This document shows, in pieces, positions 26,446-35,720 of a stretch of 64,000 nucleotides of DNA. The first letter of the stretch is position 1, and every line of letters starts with the position of its first letter. The position numbers and the translations under genes were made by a program. Source of the DNA: CAIYRG01 sp963747255 (GTDB lineage Bacteria; Pseudomonadota; Alphaproteobacteria; Micropepsales; Micropepsaceae); NCBI GenBank assembly GCA_963747255.1, contig CAVVEG010000005.1, positions 1 through 64,000 of the forward strand. The letters are read 5' to 3'. The notes beneath the pieces are model-generated. The model made no database searches. It was given only the letters and a program-made list of their open reading frames with translations, and was not told the DNA's origin.

Positions 26446-27027
26446 TTACCGCATCGCGACGTTGGGGCTGTTTTCTCCCGAAATCGCCGAGACGGACCGG
26501 CGATTCTGCGCCCAGCAGGCCTCAGTGGATTCCGGGCAGACGGGCCGCTCCTTGCCGTAGGAGATCGTGTCAAGACGTCCCGGCGCAACGCCGAGGCTGA
26601 CGAGATATTCGCGCGCGGATGATGCGCGCCGCGCTCCGAGTGCAAGATTGTACTCACGCGTTCCGCGTTCGTCGGCATTGCCCTGAACCTGGACCGTGAC
26701 GTTGCGATAGCGCTGCAGCCATGCCGCCTGTTTCTGCAGTACCGACCGCGCGGTATCATCCAGATTGGACGAATCAAAAGAAAAATAGACGGTATCGCCG
26801 ACATTGACCTGGAAGTCCTTGAGACTGCCTGGGAGAATTGCGGGTTGCGCGGCTACGCGGGCCGGGGGGGGCGTGTAGCGTGGGGGTGGCGCCGGGGGCG
26901 GCGCAGACGGAACCACCGGTGCAGCGGCGGCTGTAACGGGCGCGGGCTTCTCTTTCGAAGCGCACGCCGAAACCAGAATGACGGTGAAACAAACGGCAGA
27001 TTTGAATAGAATCGTGCGATAGCGCAT
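26446..27027 (-). CDS. pal: Peptidoglycan-associated lipoprotein (Pal-like)
   Basis: A lipoprotein signal (ILVSAC, lipidated Cys22) is followed by a Pro/Ala linker (PPPAPPPRYTPPPA) and an OmpA-like peptidoglycan-binding domain. Within it, GNADERGTREYNLALGARRA is the Pal signature near residue 115, and YGKERPVCPESTEACWAQNRRS is its C-terminal part. Pal anchors the outer membrane to peptidoglycan through the Tol system. No tol genes neighbour it, so this may be an additional or relocated pal. Start at 27027; upstream lies the CRP-like palindrome. Confidence 0.85.
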   Translation of the reverse strand: MRYRTILFKSAVCFTVILVSACASKEKPAPVTAAAAPVVPSAPPPAPPPRYTPPPARVAAQPAILPGSLKDFQVNVGDTVYFSFDSSNLDDTARSVLQKQAAWLQRYRNVTVQVQGNADERGTREYNLALGARRASSAREYLVSLGVAPGRLDTISYGKERPVCPESTEACWAQNRRSVSAISGENSPNVAMR

Positions 27028-27227
27028 GTGAATTGCCCCTGCAGCTCCTCTTGTGCTTGAGTTCAGGCGTCGAACGGCGCGTACGCCCATCGGTTTGCGC
27101 TTCTCCAGAAGCGATCGGTCAAATTCGGGAGCGGCTGCGGCCGATGAAGCAAATGCCGGGGAGGCGCTTCTGTTCTGCAACCGCTGCCCGAACGCCTGAA
27201 AGGATAGATCAACAGGTCATGGCCTGC

Positions 27228-27243
27228 CGTGACTATAGTCACA
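27228..27243. promoter_or_regulatory. CRP-like palindromic binding site
   Basis: CGTGA-CTATAG-TCACA contains the perfect 14-bp palindrome GTGACTATAGTCAC and differs from the CRP consensus TGTGA-N6-TCACA at one position. It lies about 60 bases upstream of the Crp/Fnr-family gene and about 200 upstream of pal on the other strand. The regulator's recognition helix has the CRP-type RETxxR pattern, so autoregulation is likely. Confidence 0.6.
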
Positions 27244-27302
27244 GATCTGGAAAAAATCTTTTGCCGGCGTTGACAGGGTGCCGGTAATAATGCGTCAAAT
27301 CG

Positions 27303-28067
27303 ATGACACCGGCAAGCAAACGTCCAGCCAGAACCGCGCCTGAAATCCGTGCACGGAGCTTTGACCGTGTAACGGATCGTCCGTCGCAGATCGAAAATCT
27401 TCTCTCGCCCAAGGAACAGGACCGGCTGCGCGAAATCGCTACCGTTCTGGAGTACCGGCGCGGCGGCCTGACGATATTTTCGGAAGGCGAGGACTCGCAT
27501 TTTGTCTATGCCATCGACGAAGGTGTTGTCCGGATCAGCCGGCATGCGGAAAACGGGCAGCGCCAGATCCTCGCCTTCATGGTGTCGGGCGATCTGTTCG
27601 GACTTCCGGACGCCGGCGCTTATGCCAACACCGCGGAAACCGTGTCGGCCGTGCGGCTGTACCGTTTTCCATGGCAGCAGATGGTGCGCATCATGATGCA
27701 GGAGCCGCAGCTGCAGCTTAATCTGCTGGTGCGGGTGGCCTATGACCTCCGGCAGGCGCAGCGTCAGATCATGATTTTGGGGCAGCAAAGCACGAATCAG
27801 CGCCTGGCGTTTCTGCTGCTGGATTTTCTGCGTCATCCGGAATTTTTTGACGAGCGCGACGGACGACTGCGCCTGCCGATCAACCGCTTCGATCTGGCGG
27901 ATTATCTCGGCATTGCGCGGGAAACCGCCGTGCGTGCCATTGCCAAACTCGAACGCGACGGACTGCTTCGCCGTATCGACGCGGAGACCATTCAGATTCT
28001 CGATATTCCGGGTTTGCGCGCGCTGCAGCTGGGCAAAAGGCGCCGGACGAGCCTGGCCGCCGAATAG
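27303..28067 (+). CDS. Crp/Fnr-family transcription regulator, CRP-type specificity
   Basis: A cyclic-nucleotide-type barrel (about residues 35-140, with EGEDSHFVYAIDEGVVRISR and VSGDLFG) precedes a helix-turn-helix at 195-225. The recognition helix reads ARETAVRAIAKL (Arg206, Glu207, Arg211), which equals the RETxxR of E. coli CRP rather than the ExxSR of FNR/FixK. No N-terminal cysteine cluster exists, so it is not an oxygen-sensing Fe-S FNR. It may bind cAMP or another ligand. The probable operator at 27228 suggests autoregulation and possible control of pal. It is convergent with the ALDH gene. Confidence 0.8.
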   Translation: MTPASKRPARTAPEIRARSFDRVTDRPSQIENLLSPKEQDRLREIATVLEYRRGGLTIFSEGEDSHFVYAIDEGVVRISRHAENGQRQILAFMVSGDLFGLPDAGAYANTAETVSAVRLYRFPWQQMVRIMMQEPQLQLNLLVRVAYDLRQAQRQIMILGQQSTNQRLAFLLLDFLRHPEFFDERDGRLRLPINRFDLADYLGIARETAVRAIAKLERDGLLRRIDAETIQILDIPGLRALQLGKRRRTSLAAE

Positions 28068-28071
28068 AGCT

Positions 28072-29551
28072 CTACTCCGCGAACGTGTCGGAGGGCGGCG
28101 CAGGATCGAAATCCACGACCACGGTTTTCAGCTCGGTATAATGATGGATCGCCTCCATCCCGTTTTCGCGCCCGAGCCCGCTCATCTTGTATCCGCCATA
28201 GGGCAGCATCGGATGCGTGGTGCGGAAGGTGTTGACGGTCACGAGACCGGCTTCGAGCGCACCGGCAACGCGATGCGCGCGCGACACGTCGGAGGTCCAC
28301 AGTCCGGCCACGAGGCCGTATTCCACGTCATTGGCGAGCGTGATCGCCTCTTCTTCCGTATCGAAGGGAATGACGGCGAGTACGGGTCCGAAGATTTCCT
28401 CCTGGGCCAGGCGGGAGCGGTTGTCCACTCCGGCAAACACCGTGGGTTCGATGAAATAGCCGCGGTCAAAGCCCTTCGGCCGCCTGCCTCCGGCGACGAG
28501 GCGCGCCCCTTCCTGTTCGCCAAGCGCGATATAGGACTGCGTTTTCGCGAGCTGTTCGGCCGAAGTCTGCGGGCCGATATGCGTGCTTCGGTCGAGCGGC
28601 ATCCCGACACGGATGCGCCGTGCGCGTTCGGCAATGCGCTCGACGAATTCGGGATAAAGCGGCCGCTGAACGAACAGTCTTGAACCGAGCGAGCAGGATT
28701 GTCCGGTCGAACGGAAGGCGGACTGCGTCGCCACGACAAGCGCGCGTTCCACATCCGCATCGGCAAAAACGATGTGCGGAGATTTGCCGCCGCATTCAAA
28801 GGTCAGGCGTTTCAGATTCCCTGCTGCGGCCTGCATGATTTTCCGGGCGGTGGCATGACTGCCGGTGAAGGAAATCTTGTTGACTCCGGAATGCGCGGCC
28901 AGCCCAACGCCTGCGACTGCGCCATAGCCGGGCGCAACGTTGACGACACCGGGCGGAAATCCGGCTTCCCCGATCAGCTTTGCCAGTTCCATGGCGCTGA
29001 CCGGGGTTTGCTCCGCGGGTTTCAGCACGATCGCATTCCCTGCCGCAAGCGCGGGCCCGAGTTTCCAGGAATACAGCAGTATCGGCGAATTCCACGGCAG
29101 AATTGCACCCACGACACCGACCGGCTCGCGGCGCGTATAGGCCAGCGAATTGGGCCGGATCGGCAGTTCCTCGCCCCCGATCTTGTCGGCAGCACCGGCG
29201 AAAAAAGTAAACCATTCAACCGCGCGCTGCACTTCGCCCAGCGTGTCGCGCAGCGGCTTTCCGTTGTCGCGGCTTTCGAGCTCCGCGAATTCTCGCGGCG
29301 TCGCGGCGAAGCAGGGAAGCCAGCCTGAACAGCAACTCGCCGCGTTGCGACGGCGAAAATCTGGTTTTCCAGCGCCCCTGCATGGCCGCGCGTGCGGCGG
29401 CGACGGCAAGGTCGATGTCATCTTCGCCGGCCTCGGGCACTTCTGCCCAGACATCTTCCGTCGCGGGATCGATCGAACGGATGCTGCGCCCGGAGCGGGG
29501 CAGCACCCATTCCCCCCCGATGTAAAGCCTGTCATAGGTTTGTTCGGTCAT
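28072..29551 (-). CDS. Aldehyde dehydrogenase (one frameshift at about 29295)
   Basis: NAD(P)-dependent ALDH family. The N-terminal part in one frame reads MTEQTYDRLYIGGEW...SIDPATED. The catalytic body continues in a second frame with GVVGAILPWNSP, FTGSHATARKIM, the Glu motif FECGGKSPHIVF, the active Cys in STGQSCSLGSRL, and FGPVLAVIPFDTEEEAI. One extra or two missing bases near 29295 separate them, close to the PREFAELESRDNGK segment. Joined, the protein has about 490 residues, normal for the family. It is divergent from the TPP-decarboxylase pair, which could supply its aldehyde substrate. The indel may be a sequencing error. Confidence 0.85.
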
Positions 29552-29625
29552 GCCTGCACTTTACACGCCGTGCCGGGCAGAAGAAAATTCGTCCAGTCAT
29601 TCCGCAGCCAAAGACGCACCACAAC

Positions 29626-30196
29626 GTGGCTTCAGATCACCCCAGCTCCGCAGCCGCCGATGCGCCATGGCATGCGCCGATTATCCACGCATTCAAGGAG
29701 AATGAGGTCAGGCTGGCGGTCTATGTGCCGGACAATGTTCTTCGTCCGCTGATCGAATGCAGTCAGAGCGGATGATTTCTTCACGACCTTCGCTGCAACA
29801 CGCGAGGAGGAAGCATTGGGCACTGTCTGCGGCGCGGCCATGGCGGGATTGCGCGGCATCGTGCTGATGCAGACCAGCGGATTTGCGACGCTCGCCAATG
29901 TGCTGGCCTCGCTTGCCGTCGCGGCGCAGATTCCCGCCCTGCTGATGATCTCGGAACGCGGCACGCTGGGCGATTTCCAGATTGCCCAGGCGATCACGGC
30001 GCGCGCCATGCGTCCGATTTTGCAATCGCTCGGGATCGAACATCACACGATCACGCGGCCGGACGAGACGCATTTCATCGTCAGTCGCGCGATCATGCAG
30101 GCATACAAGACGCAGGCGCCCGCGGCTCTGATTCTGTCGCCGCTGCTGACCGGCAATCTGCCGGGTCGGGCAAATGCGGCAGGGATAGCGCGATGA
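29626..30196 (+). CDS. TPP-dependent decarboxylase, PYR-domain (alpha) subunit (frameshift near 29767)
   Basis: The first part carries HAFKENEVRLAVYVPDNVLRPLI and the continuation, one frame away, reads DDFFTTFAATREEEALGTVCGAAMAGLRG, which holds the glutamate of TPP activation. MQTSGFATLANVLASLAVAAQIPALLMISERG follows. This is the pyrimidine-binding subunit of the sulfopyruvate/phosphonopyruvate decarboxylase group. One extra or two missing bases near 29767 break it. The GTG at 29626 is the best start. The stop overlaps the beta-subunit start by four bases, so the two subunits are translated together. Confidence 0.75.
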
Positions 30197-30795
30197 GCCG
30201 CATGCATTCCAATCTGAAGGTGATGAATCGCTTTGATCTCACCTGCAGTCTGGTGAAGCGGCTGAAGCACGACGAGGCGGTGATCGGCGGGATCGGCAAT
30301 TCCAATTTCGATTTGTGGAATGCCGGATCGCGGCCGCAGAATTTCTACATGCTTGGCAGCATGGGACTTGCCGTTCCGATCGCTTTGGGCGTGGCGCTTG
30401 CGCAACCCGCGCGACGGGTATTTGCGCTGGAGGGGGACGGCTCGCTGCTGATGCAGCTGGGTGTCCTCGCGACCATTGCAAATCTGAAACCACGAAACCT
30501 GATTGTCGTGGTGTGGGACAATGCGATGTACCAGATCACGGGATCGCAGCCGACCGCGAGCGCGGGGCTCGCCGATTTTGTCGCCATCGCGCGGGGCGCA
30601 GGTGTGGAGAACTGCGCCTGGGCGGGTGACGAAGTCGAATTCGGGAGCCTGCTCGATCAGGCGCTGACGCAGGACGGACCGTGGTTCATTGCGGCCAAAA
30701 TCGATAACTCATCTCCCAAAGGGCAGACGCCGCGCGAACCGGTGATCATCAAGGACCGCTTCGCCCGCGCCATGGCGGTTATTCCGGGCCGATAG
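30193..30795 (+). CDS. TPP-dependent decarboxylase, PP-domain (beta) subunit
   Basis: The diphosphate/magnesium motif GDGSLLMQLGVLATIANLKPRN...WDN (GDG-x25-N class) marks the TPP-binding half. The FYMLGSMGLAVPIALGVALAQP segment before it is characteristic of the sulfopyruvate decarboxylase ComE and phosphonopyruvate decarboxylase group. With the upstream alpha subunit it would decarboxylate a 2-oxoacid carrying a sulfonate, phosphonate or similar tail, yielding an aldehyde. The divergent ALDH may then oxidise that aldehyde; this link is inference from gene order. No ComA/B or PEP mutase gene is adjacent, so the substrate is open. Confidence 0.75.
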   Translation: MSRMHSNLKVMNRFDLTCSLVKRLKHDEAVIGGIGNSNFDLWNAGSRPQNFYMLGSMGLAVPIALGVALAQPARRVFALEGDGSLLMQLGVLATIANLKPRNLIVVVWDNAMYQITGSQPTASAGLADFVAIARGAGVENCAWAGDEVEFGSLLDQALTQDGPWFIAAKIDNSSPKGQTPREPVIIKDRFARAMAVIPGR

Positions 30796-30978
30796 AATTC
30801 CAGGCGTCACATTGTCGCCACTGACCTGGTTTAGGGACAGCGTTCCAAGCCTGCGAATGCGCCAGTTGTTCGCTATTCGCTTATGACTTAAATCAAGGCG
30901 GCACGGCGAATGCCGCCCTATACAAACTTTTTCATTAATCCCCGCAGAAATAAAAACCGAATTCTGAAAGGAACTATC

Positions 30979-31752
30979 ATGTGGATCGGAAAACTCCTGA
31001 TTGTATCTTCCACTGTTCTGATGGGGTTGAGCGTGACGCACCCTGTTCTGGCACAGGATTACAATAACCCGTTTGGGAATCGCGGGTATGATCAGACTGA
31101 CCGGCGCGACCAAAATGCCCGGCGTGACCAAAATGACCGGCGCGACGGAGTGGGCGCGGACGAAGCCTATCGTCAGGGGTATAGGGCCGGGTACCAGGAT
31201 GGCCGTTCCAACAGGCGTTTTGACGATACCGATTACAGTTACGGCGCCGGCTATAACAATGGGCCAACAAATACTGATCGCGACCAGCGCTGGCGGCAAC
31301 GCTATTCCCGCACTTACACTTACACCGATGACAATTTCTATCAGGAGTGCCGGCAATCGGCAGATCCCGCGGGCGCACTTGCTGGTGCCCTGATCGGTGG
31401 ACTTCTGGGTAACGCCGTGGGTCGAGGCAATGGCGGCGCAACGGTTGCCGGCGTAATTGCGGGAGGCGCAATCGGAGCAACGTTGACCAGAAACCTCGAC
31501 TGCGAGGACCGCAGTTATGCTTACAAAACCTACGCCGATGGTTTTAACAGCGGGCGGCCCAATTCCGCTTATCAGTGGCGCAATCCGCGCAACGGCGATT
31601 ACGGCGATTTTCGGGTGGGAGACTATTTCAACGACCAGGACGGTTTCCGCTGTGCGAACTACACCCAGCGCGTTTACGTCAACAACCGTCCGCAAGCGGC
31701 CACCGGCCGGGCTTGTCAACAGCCGGATGGCGCATGGGTCATCGTAAATTAG
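30979..31752 (+). CDS. Secreted glycine-zipper protein (17-kDa-antigen-like, 2TM)
   Basis: A signal peptide (about residues 1-25, IGKLLIVSSTVLMGLSVTHPVLAQ) leads into a Gly/Asp/Arg/Tyr-rich region with repeated RRDQN units and YRQGYRAGYQDGRS. Two glycine-zipper helices follow near 145-180 (AGALAGALIGGLLGNAVGRG, GVIAGGAIGATL). Glycine zippers of this type insert in the outer membrane, as in the rickettsial 17-kDa antigen. Cys residues frame the zipper. The start at 30979 has AAAGGA upstream. Just before it, at about 30878, ATGAC-TTAA-ATCAA is an 8/10 match to an FNR site. Confidence 0.65.
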   Translation: MWIGKLLIVSSTVLMGLSVTHPVLAQDYNNPFGNRGYDQTDRRDQNARRDQNDRRDGVGADEAYRQGYRAGYQDGRSNRRFDDTDYSYGAGYNNGPTNTDRDQRWRQRYSRTYTYTDDNFYQECRQSADPAGALAGALIGGLLGNAVGRGNGGATVAGVIAGGAIGATLTRNLDCEDRSYAYKTYADGFNSGRPNSAYQWRNPRNGDYGDFRVGDYFNDQDGFRCANYTQRVYVNNRPQAATGRACQQPDGAWVIVN

Positions 31753-31765
31753 GAATGATGTTCGT

Positions 31766-31792
31766 TGCCCCGCCAGTCCTCCGGTGGGGCAC
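31766..31792. terminator. Intergenic hairpin between convergent genes
   Basis: TGCCCCGCC pairs with GGTGGGGCA around AGTCCTCC, between the glycine-zipper gene and the sigma-factor gene. No long T-run follows on either side, so its strength as a terminator is uncertain. Confidence 0.5.
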
Positions 31793-31794
31793 GT

Positions 31795-33057
31795 TCATGA
31801 GTCCCGGCAATGCGCGGCCCTTGACTGAAGCAGCGTGCGTTCGCGCGCATTGCGCGTCAGCGACGCGGCCCGGGTAAATTCGGCCGCGGCTTCCTCGAAA
31901 CGGCCAAGTTTCTCGAGCAGATCGCCGCGGACGCTGGGCAGCAAATGATATGCCTTGAGAGATGGCTCCTGCTGCAAAAGGTCAACCCGCTCGAGTCCCA
32001 CCTGCGGGCCGAAGGCCATGGCCATCGCAACCGCCATATTCAAGCCGACGACGGGGCTCGGCATCAGCCGCAACAACCCGTCATAGAGGGCCACGATCTG
32101 GCGCCAGTCCGTCTCCTCGGGCGTGCGTGCGCGAGCGTGGCAGGCGGCAATGGCGGCCTGGTACCGGTAAGGTCCGGCCTCGCCGCCAGGTGCTTCGGCG
32201 CGCTGTAGCGCCGCAAGACCGCGGCGGATGAGAATCTGATCCCAGAGCGAACGATCCTGATCGAAGAGAAGAATGGGGTCGCCGGATGGACCGGTGCGTG
32301 CCCGCGCCCGGGATGCCTGAATTTCCATCAAAGCAACCAACCCGTGCACCTCCGGCTCATTCGGAGCCAGCTCTGCGAGAATGCGTCCAAGTCGGAGAGC
32401 TTCCTCGCACAGTGCCGGCCGCATCCAGTCGTCGCCTGCCGTCGCGGAATACCCTTCGTTGAAGATGAGATAAATGACCTCCAGCACCGAGGCGAGGCGG
32501 TTGGCAAGTTCGGGCCCCTCGGGCACCTCAAAGGGTACGCCCGCTTTCGCAAGTGAGCGTTTGGCGCGAACGATGCGCTGCGCGATGGTGGGTTCGGGGA
32601 CCAGAAACGCGCGCGCGATCTCGTCCGTAGTGAGACCCCCAAGTAACCGCAAGGTCAGTGCCACGCGTGCCTCGGTGGCGAGCACGGGATGACAGGCGGT
32701 GAAAATCAGCCGCAGGCGATCGTCACCAATATCGTCATCGAGCGCGGCATCGAAATCCGGCGTGCTCATTTCTATGCTTTCCAGCTCGTGCGCCAATTCC
32801 GCGTGCTTGCGCGCCAGCAGCCTGTTGCGACGGAACCGGTCGATCGCACGACGCTTCGCCGTGGCCATGAGCCACGCACCCGGATTTCGCGGCACCCCCG
32901 TCTCCGGCCAGCGTTCCAGCGCAATGACCAAAGCCTCCTGTGCGAGTTCCTCGGCGAGACTTACGTCGCGCGCCACGCGCATCAACCCCGCGATGAGTCG
33001 AGCCTGTTCGATCCTGAAGACCGCGTTGATTGCGCGATGGGTTTCGGATGCCGTCAT
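31795..33057 (-). CDS. ECF42-type sigma factor with C-terminal helical extension
   Basis: A 420-residue sigma factor. Region 2 shows LAEELAQEALVIALERWPETGVPRNPGAWLMATAKRRAIDR, and region 4 shows LTLRLLGGLTTDEIARAFLVPEPTIAQRIVRAKRSL. A large C-terminal helical part (about 200-420, with FNEGYSA) is the SnoaL-free, TPR-like extension that defines the ECF42/DUF6596 group. No anti-sigma gene is present; activity is thought to be controlled through the extension. It is the last gene of an operon with a DGPF/YCII protein and a PhnB-like VOC protein, the usual genetic company for this group. Confidence 0.85.
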   Translation of the reverse strand: MTASETHRAINAVFRIEQARLIAGLMRVARDVSLAEELAQEALVIALERWPETGVPRNPGAWLMATAKRRAIDRFRRNRLLARKHAELAHELESIEMSTPDFDAALDDDIGDDRLRLIFTACHPVLATEARVALTLRLLGGLTTDEIARAFLVPEPTIAQRIVRAKRSLAKAGVPFEVPEGPELANRLASVLEVIYLIFNEGYSATAGDDWMRPALCEEALRLGRILAELAPNEPEVHGLVALMEIQASRARARTGPSGDPILLFDQDRSLWDQILIRRGLAALQRAEAPGGEAGPYRYQAAIAACHARARTPEETDWRQIVALYDGLLRLMPSPVVGLNMAVAMAMAFGPQVGLERVDLLQQEPSLKAYHLLPSVRGDLLEKLGRFEEAAAEFTRAASLTRNARERTLLQSRAAHCRDS

Positions 33058-33103
33058 GGCATCCGACTAGATCATTCAGCGCAGCCGATGCAAGGCAGGG
33101 CCG

Positions 33104-33466
33104 TCAGGCGAGGTCCTCGAAACAGGTACCGATTTCCCGGACCTCAATCGTCGCCCAGGCCGCGGCGGGGCAGGCGCGCGCAAGCGTCATCGCTTCCTCC
33201 CTGGTTTTGCAATCAACCAGGAAGTAACCCCCGACGATCTCCTTGGATTCCGTGAACGGCCCATCGACAATTGACGCTTTGCCATCCTGCAGCGTCAACC
33301 TTGCCCCGTGGGCGTCGGATCGCAGCGCGTCGGCGCCCTCGAGAAGACCACGCGCGTTGAGGTCATCAGCGAAGCGAAGCATGCTTGCATAGGCAGCATG
33401 CCCCACTTCAACTCCCCGGTTTCTCCTGTCTTCCCCCTTCTCGAGGATCAACAGCATATAGGACAT
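33104..33466 (-). CDS. DGPF/YCII-domain protein
   Basis: The 120-residue product opens MSYMLLILEKGEDRR and contains the DGPFTESKE signature and GGYFLVDCKTREEAMTLA. The DGPF/YCII fold is a ferredoxin-like dimer often found next to ECF42 sigma factors. A link to sigma regulation or to a small-molecule step is suspected but not established. The start at 33466 follows GAAGGAG-type sequence. It is the middle gene of the sigma operon, 46 bases from the sigma gene. Confidence 0.85.
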   Translation of the reverse strand: MSYMLLILEKGEDRRNRGVEVGHAAYASMLRFADDLNARGLLEGADALRSDAHGARLTLQDGKASIVDGPFTESKEIVGGYFLVDCKTREEAMTLARACPAAAWATIEVREIGTCFEDLA

Positions 33467-33533
33467 CGCAAACTCCTTCGCGGGGCCTGGGGTGCCGCCT
33501 GAATAGCGGCGACCCCTGACCATTGCAAAGACT

Positions 33534-33944
33534 CTATGCGCTCCCGGCGACCACCATCCAGGTGAGACCGAAACGGTCCTTCACCATGCCGAATTGCGAG
33601 GCGAAGAAGGTCTTGCTCAATGGCATCTGCACGGCGCCACCCTCGCTCAGGACGGAAAACAGCCTTTGCGCTTCGCCGTCGTCGGCGGCGTTAAGGGAAA
33701 GCGAGAAACCCTCGAAGGAAGGTTTCTCCTGGCATTGGCCGTCAGAGGCCAGAATTGTCGTCTCGCCGATCCGGAGGGCGGCATGCATGACCTTGTTTTC
33801 GTTAACCGGTCCCGGAGAACAGTTTTGACCGGGGACATCCCTGAAGCGAATGAGATGCGTCACCTTCGCATCAATCGTGCGGCGGTAGAAATCGATTGCC
33901 TCTTCACAGCGGCCATCGAAGAAAAGATAGGGTTGAATTTGCAT
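33534..33944 (-). CDS. PhnB-like VOC-family protein
   Basis: The 136-residue VOC domain starts YLFFDGRCEEAIDFYRRTI and ends MVKDRFGLTWMVVAG, with DVPGQNCSPGPVNENKVMHAALRIGE in between. This is the PhnB/3-demethylubiquinone-methyltransferase-like VOC subgroup. It lacks the full metal-ligand set as far as I can see. It heads the operon with the DGPF protein and the ECF42 sigma factor. Start at 33944; an ATG further upstream would add non-family residues. Confidence 0.8.
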   Translation of the reverse strand: MQIQPYLFFDGRCEEAIDFYRRTIDAKVTHLIRFRDVPGQNCSPGPVNENKVMHAALRIGETTILASDGQCQEKPSFEGFSLSLNAADDGEAQRLFSVLSEGGAVQMPLSKTFFASQFGMVKDRFGLTWMVVAGSA

Positions 33945-34061
33945 TTTTGGTTCTCCCGGCTGTTTGCGAGCGGGCCATTTGCCCTTGCTCCACCCCACGA
34001 CGATTGGCAGCCGGAAAAATCGACAGGCGACCCAAAATTTTTTTGGGACCGGCTGAAACGT

Positions 34062-35720
34062 TTATGTGTGAACCGTGGCTGCGCGGGCGGCCTCGTCGAT
34101 CGACATCCAGCGCGTGCGGTGGATGTCGATGGCATTGTCCATCCAGCCTTTGACATAGGGCCGGACAAGTGCGCCTTCAATTCCGAAGCTGATCGGTATC
34201 CAGGCATTGTCGTTCAGGGCGATCTGCTCGGCTTTGGCCAGCAACTGCCCGCGTTTTGCGAGGTCGAGTTCGTTTCCTGACTGATCGAGCAACTGGTCAT
34301 ATTCAGGATTGTGGTAATGCCCGTAATTGTTGGCATTGCCGGTCCGCAACAGGTCGAGGAAGGTGATCGCGTCATTGAAATCCGCGATCCAGCCCGGGTT
34401 GGCAATTTCGAAATCACCGGTCTGGATATGATCGTAGAAGATGGCGGCATCGAGCTGCAGGATCTGGGCATCGACGTAAATCTGCTTCCACATCTGCTGA
34501 ATGGCGACCGGCACGCGACGGGCTGTCGGCGCGGCTGAGCGGATGATCAACGAAGTGCGCAACAGATTGTCCGGCCCGTAGCCGGCCTGACGCATCAGCA
34601 TCTGCGCGCTTTTCAGCCGGTCCGGAAATGGCATTGGCCTGAACGGCAGGACAGCGCCGCCGGGATAATTCGCCGTCCCCGGGGGGACCATATTATAGGC
34701 GGGAGGTTCGCCGACCTTCCCAATCCGGTTGACAATCGTCTCACGATCAACCGCAAGGCTGAGCGCCTCGCGCACCCGGGGATCAGCAAAAGGCTTCAGC
34801 GTCAGATTTGCCACCAGATACTCGGTGCTGAGGATCGGTTTGAGACGAAGCGTTTCGGGCATATTTGCGCGCAACCAGTCTATCTGCTGCGCCGGCATGC
34901 GATCCTGAATATCCAGTTCGCCCGCTCGCATCCGCTTCAACGCTGCGACATAATCGGTGGTCGGATAAACCACCGCGCGGTCGATCTTTACATTCGCGGC
35001 ATCGAAGAATTTGGGGTTTTTCACCAGCAAAATGTGATCGTTGGATTCCCATTCCGTGAGAATATAGGGTCCATTTCCAACATAGGACCCGGGTTTCACC
35101 CAGGCATCGCCCTTCGCCTCCACGATATGCCGCGGCACCGGATAGGTAGTCATGTGCATCATGAATTGCAGGAGATAGGGGACCGGGTGTTCCAGTTCCA
35201 CAATCAGTGTTTTGTCGTCCTGCGCCTTCACGCCGAGGGCTGACGAAGGCATTTTCCCCGTGTTCACGGCCTCCGCGTTCTTGATGAGATACAGAAAGTA
35301 GGCATACACGGCCGCGGTCTTCGGATCGAGAATGCGCCGCCATGCATAGACGAAATCCTCCGCCGTTACGGGCGTTCCGTCCGACCACTGGTGATCCCGC
35401 AATTGAAACCGCCAGGAATTTCCGTCCTCGGATTGTTCCCAGCCAATCGCGGCACCCGCCACGGGACTGCCATCAGAGGCTTCTGTCGTGAGCCCTACGA
35501 TCAGGTCGCCGATGATGGTGCCTTCCCAGCTGCCCTGCGCGTGATGCGGATCCAGGCTCAACGGTTCTGCGCCATTCCCGACGTTCAGAACGACTTCGCC
35601 GGGACGGGCGCCGGACAGGCTCTGTCGCGAATTCGCGCTCTGACCGCAAGACGCCAGCAGAATTGCCGAACCGGCCGAGGTGAGGAATGCGCGACGCGTC
35701 TTCGGGTCCATCACGTTCAT
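34062..35720 (-). CDS. Oligopeptide ABC transporter substrate-binding lipoprotein (OppA-like)
   Basis: A lipobox LLASC with Cys25 and a twin-arginine-like KTRRAFLTS opening anchor the protein in the periplasm. The SBP_bac_5 fold follows: EPLSLDPHHAQGSWEGTIIGDL, YLIKNAEAVNTGKM, VGNGPYILTEWESNDHILLVKNP and FADPRVREALSLAVDRETIV. Length 552 fits OppA/DppA. It binds peptides or related compounds for the membrane complex encoded upstream on the same strand (oppB-oppC-oppDF-oppA order). The start overlaps the ATPase stop by four bases. Confidence 0.85.
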   Translation of the reverse strand: MNVMDPKTRRAFLTSAGSAILLASCGQSANSRQSLSGARPGEVVLNVGNGAEPLSLDPHHAQGSWEGTIIGDLIVGLTTEASDGSPVAGAAIGWEQSEDGNSWRFQLRDHQWSDGTPVTAEDFVYAWRRILDPKTAAVYAYFLYLIKNAEAVNTGKMPSSALGVKAQDDKTLIVELEHPVPYLLQFMMHMTTYPVPRHIVEAKGDAWVKPGSYVGNGPYILTEWESNDHILLVKNPKFFDAANVKIDRAVVYPTTDYVAALKRMRAGELDIQDRMPAQQIDWLRANMPETLRLKPILSTEYLVANLTLKPFADPRVREALSLAVDRETIVNRIGKVGEPPAYNMVPPGTANYPGGAVLPFRPMPFPDRLKSAQMLMRQAGYGPDNLLRTSLIIRSAAPTARRVPVAIQQMWKQIYVDAQILQLDAAIFYDHIQTGDFEIANPGWIADFNDAITFLDLLRTGNANNYGHYHNPEYDQLLDQSGNELDLAKRGQLLAKAEQIALNDNAWIPISFGIEGALVRPYVKGWMDNAIDIHRTRWMSIDEAARAATVHT

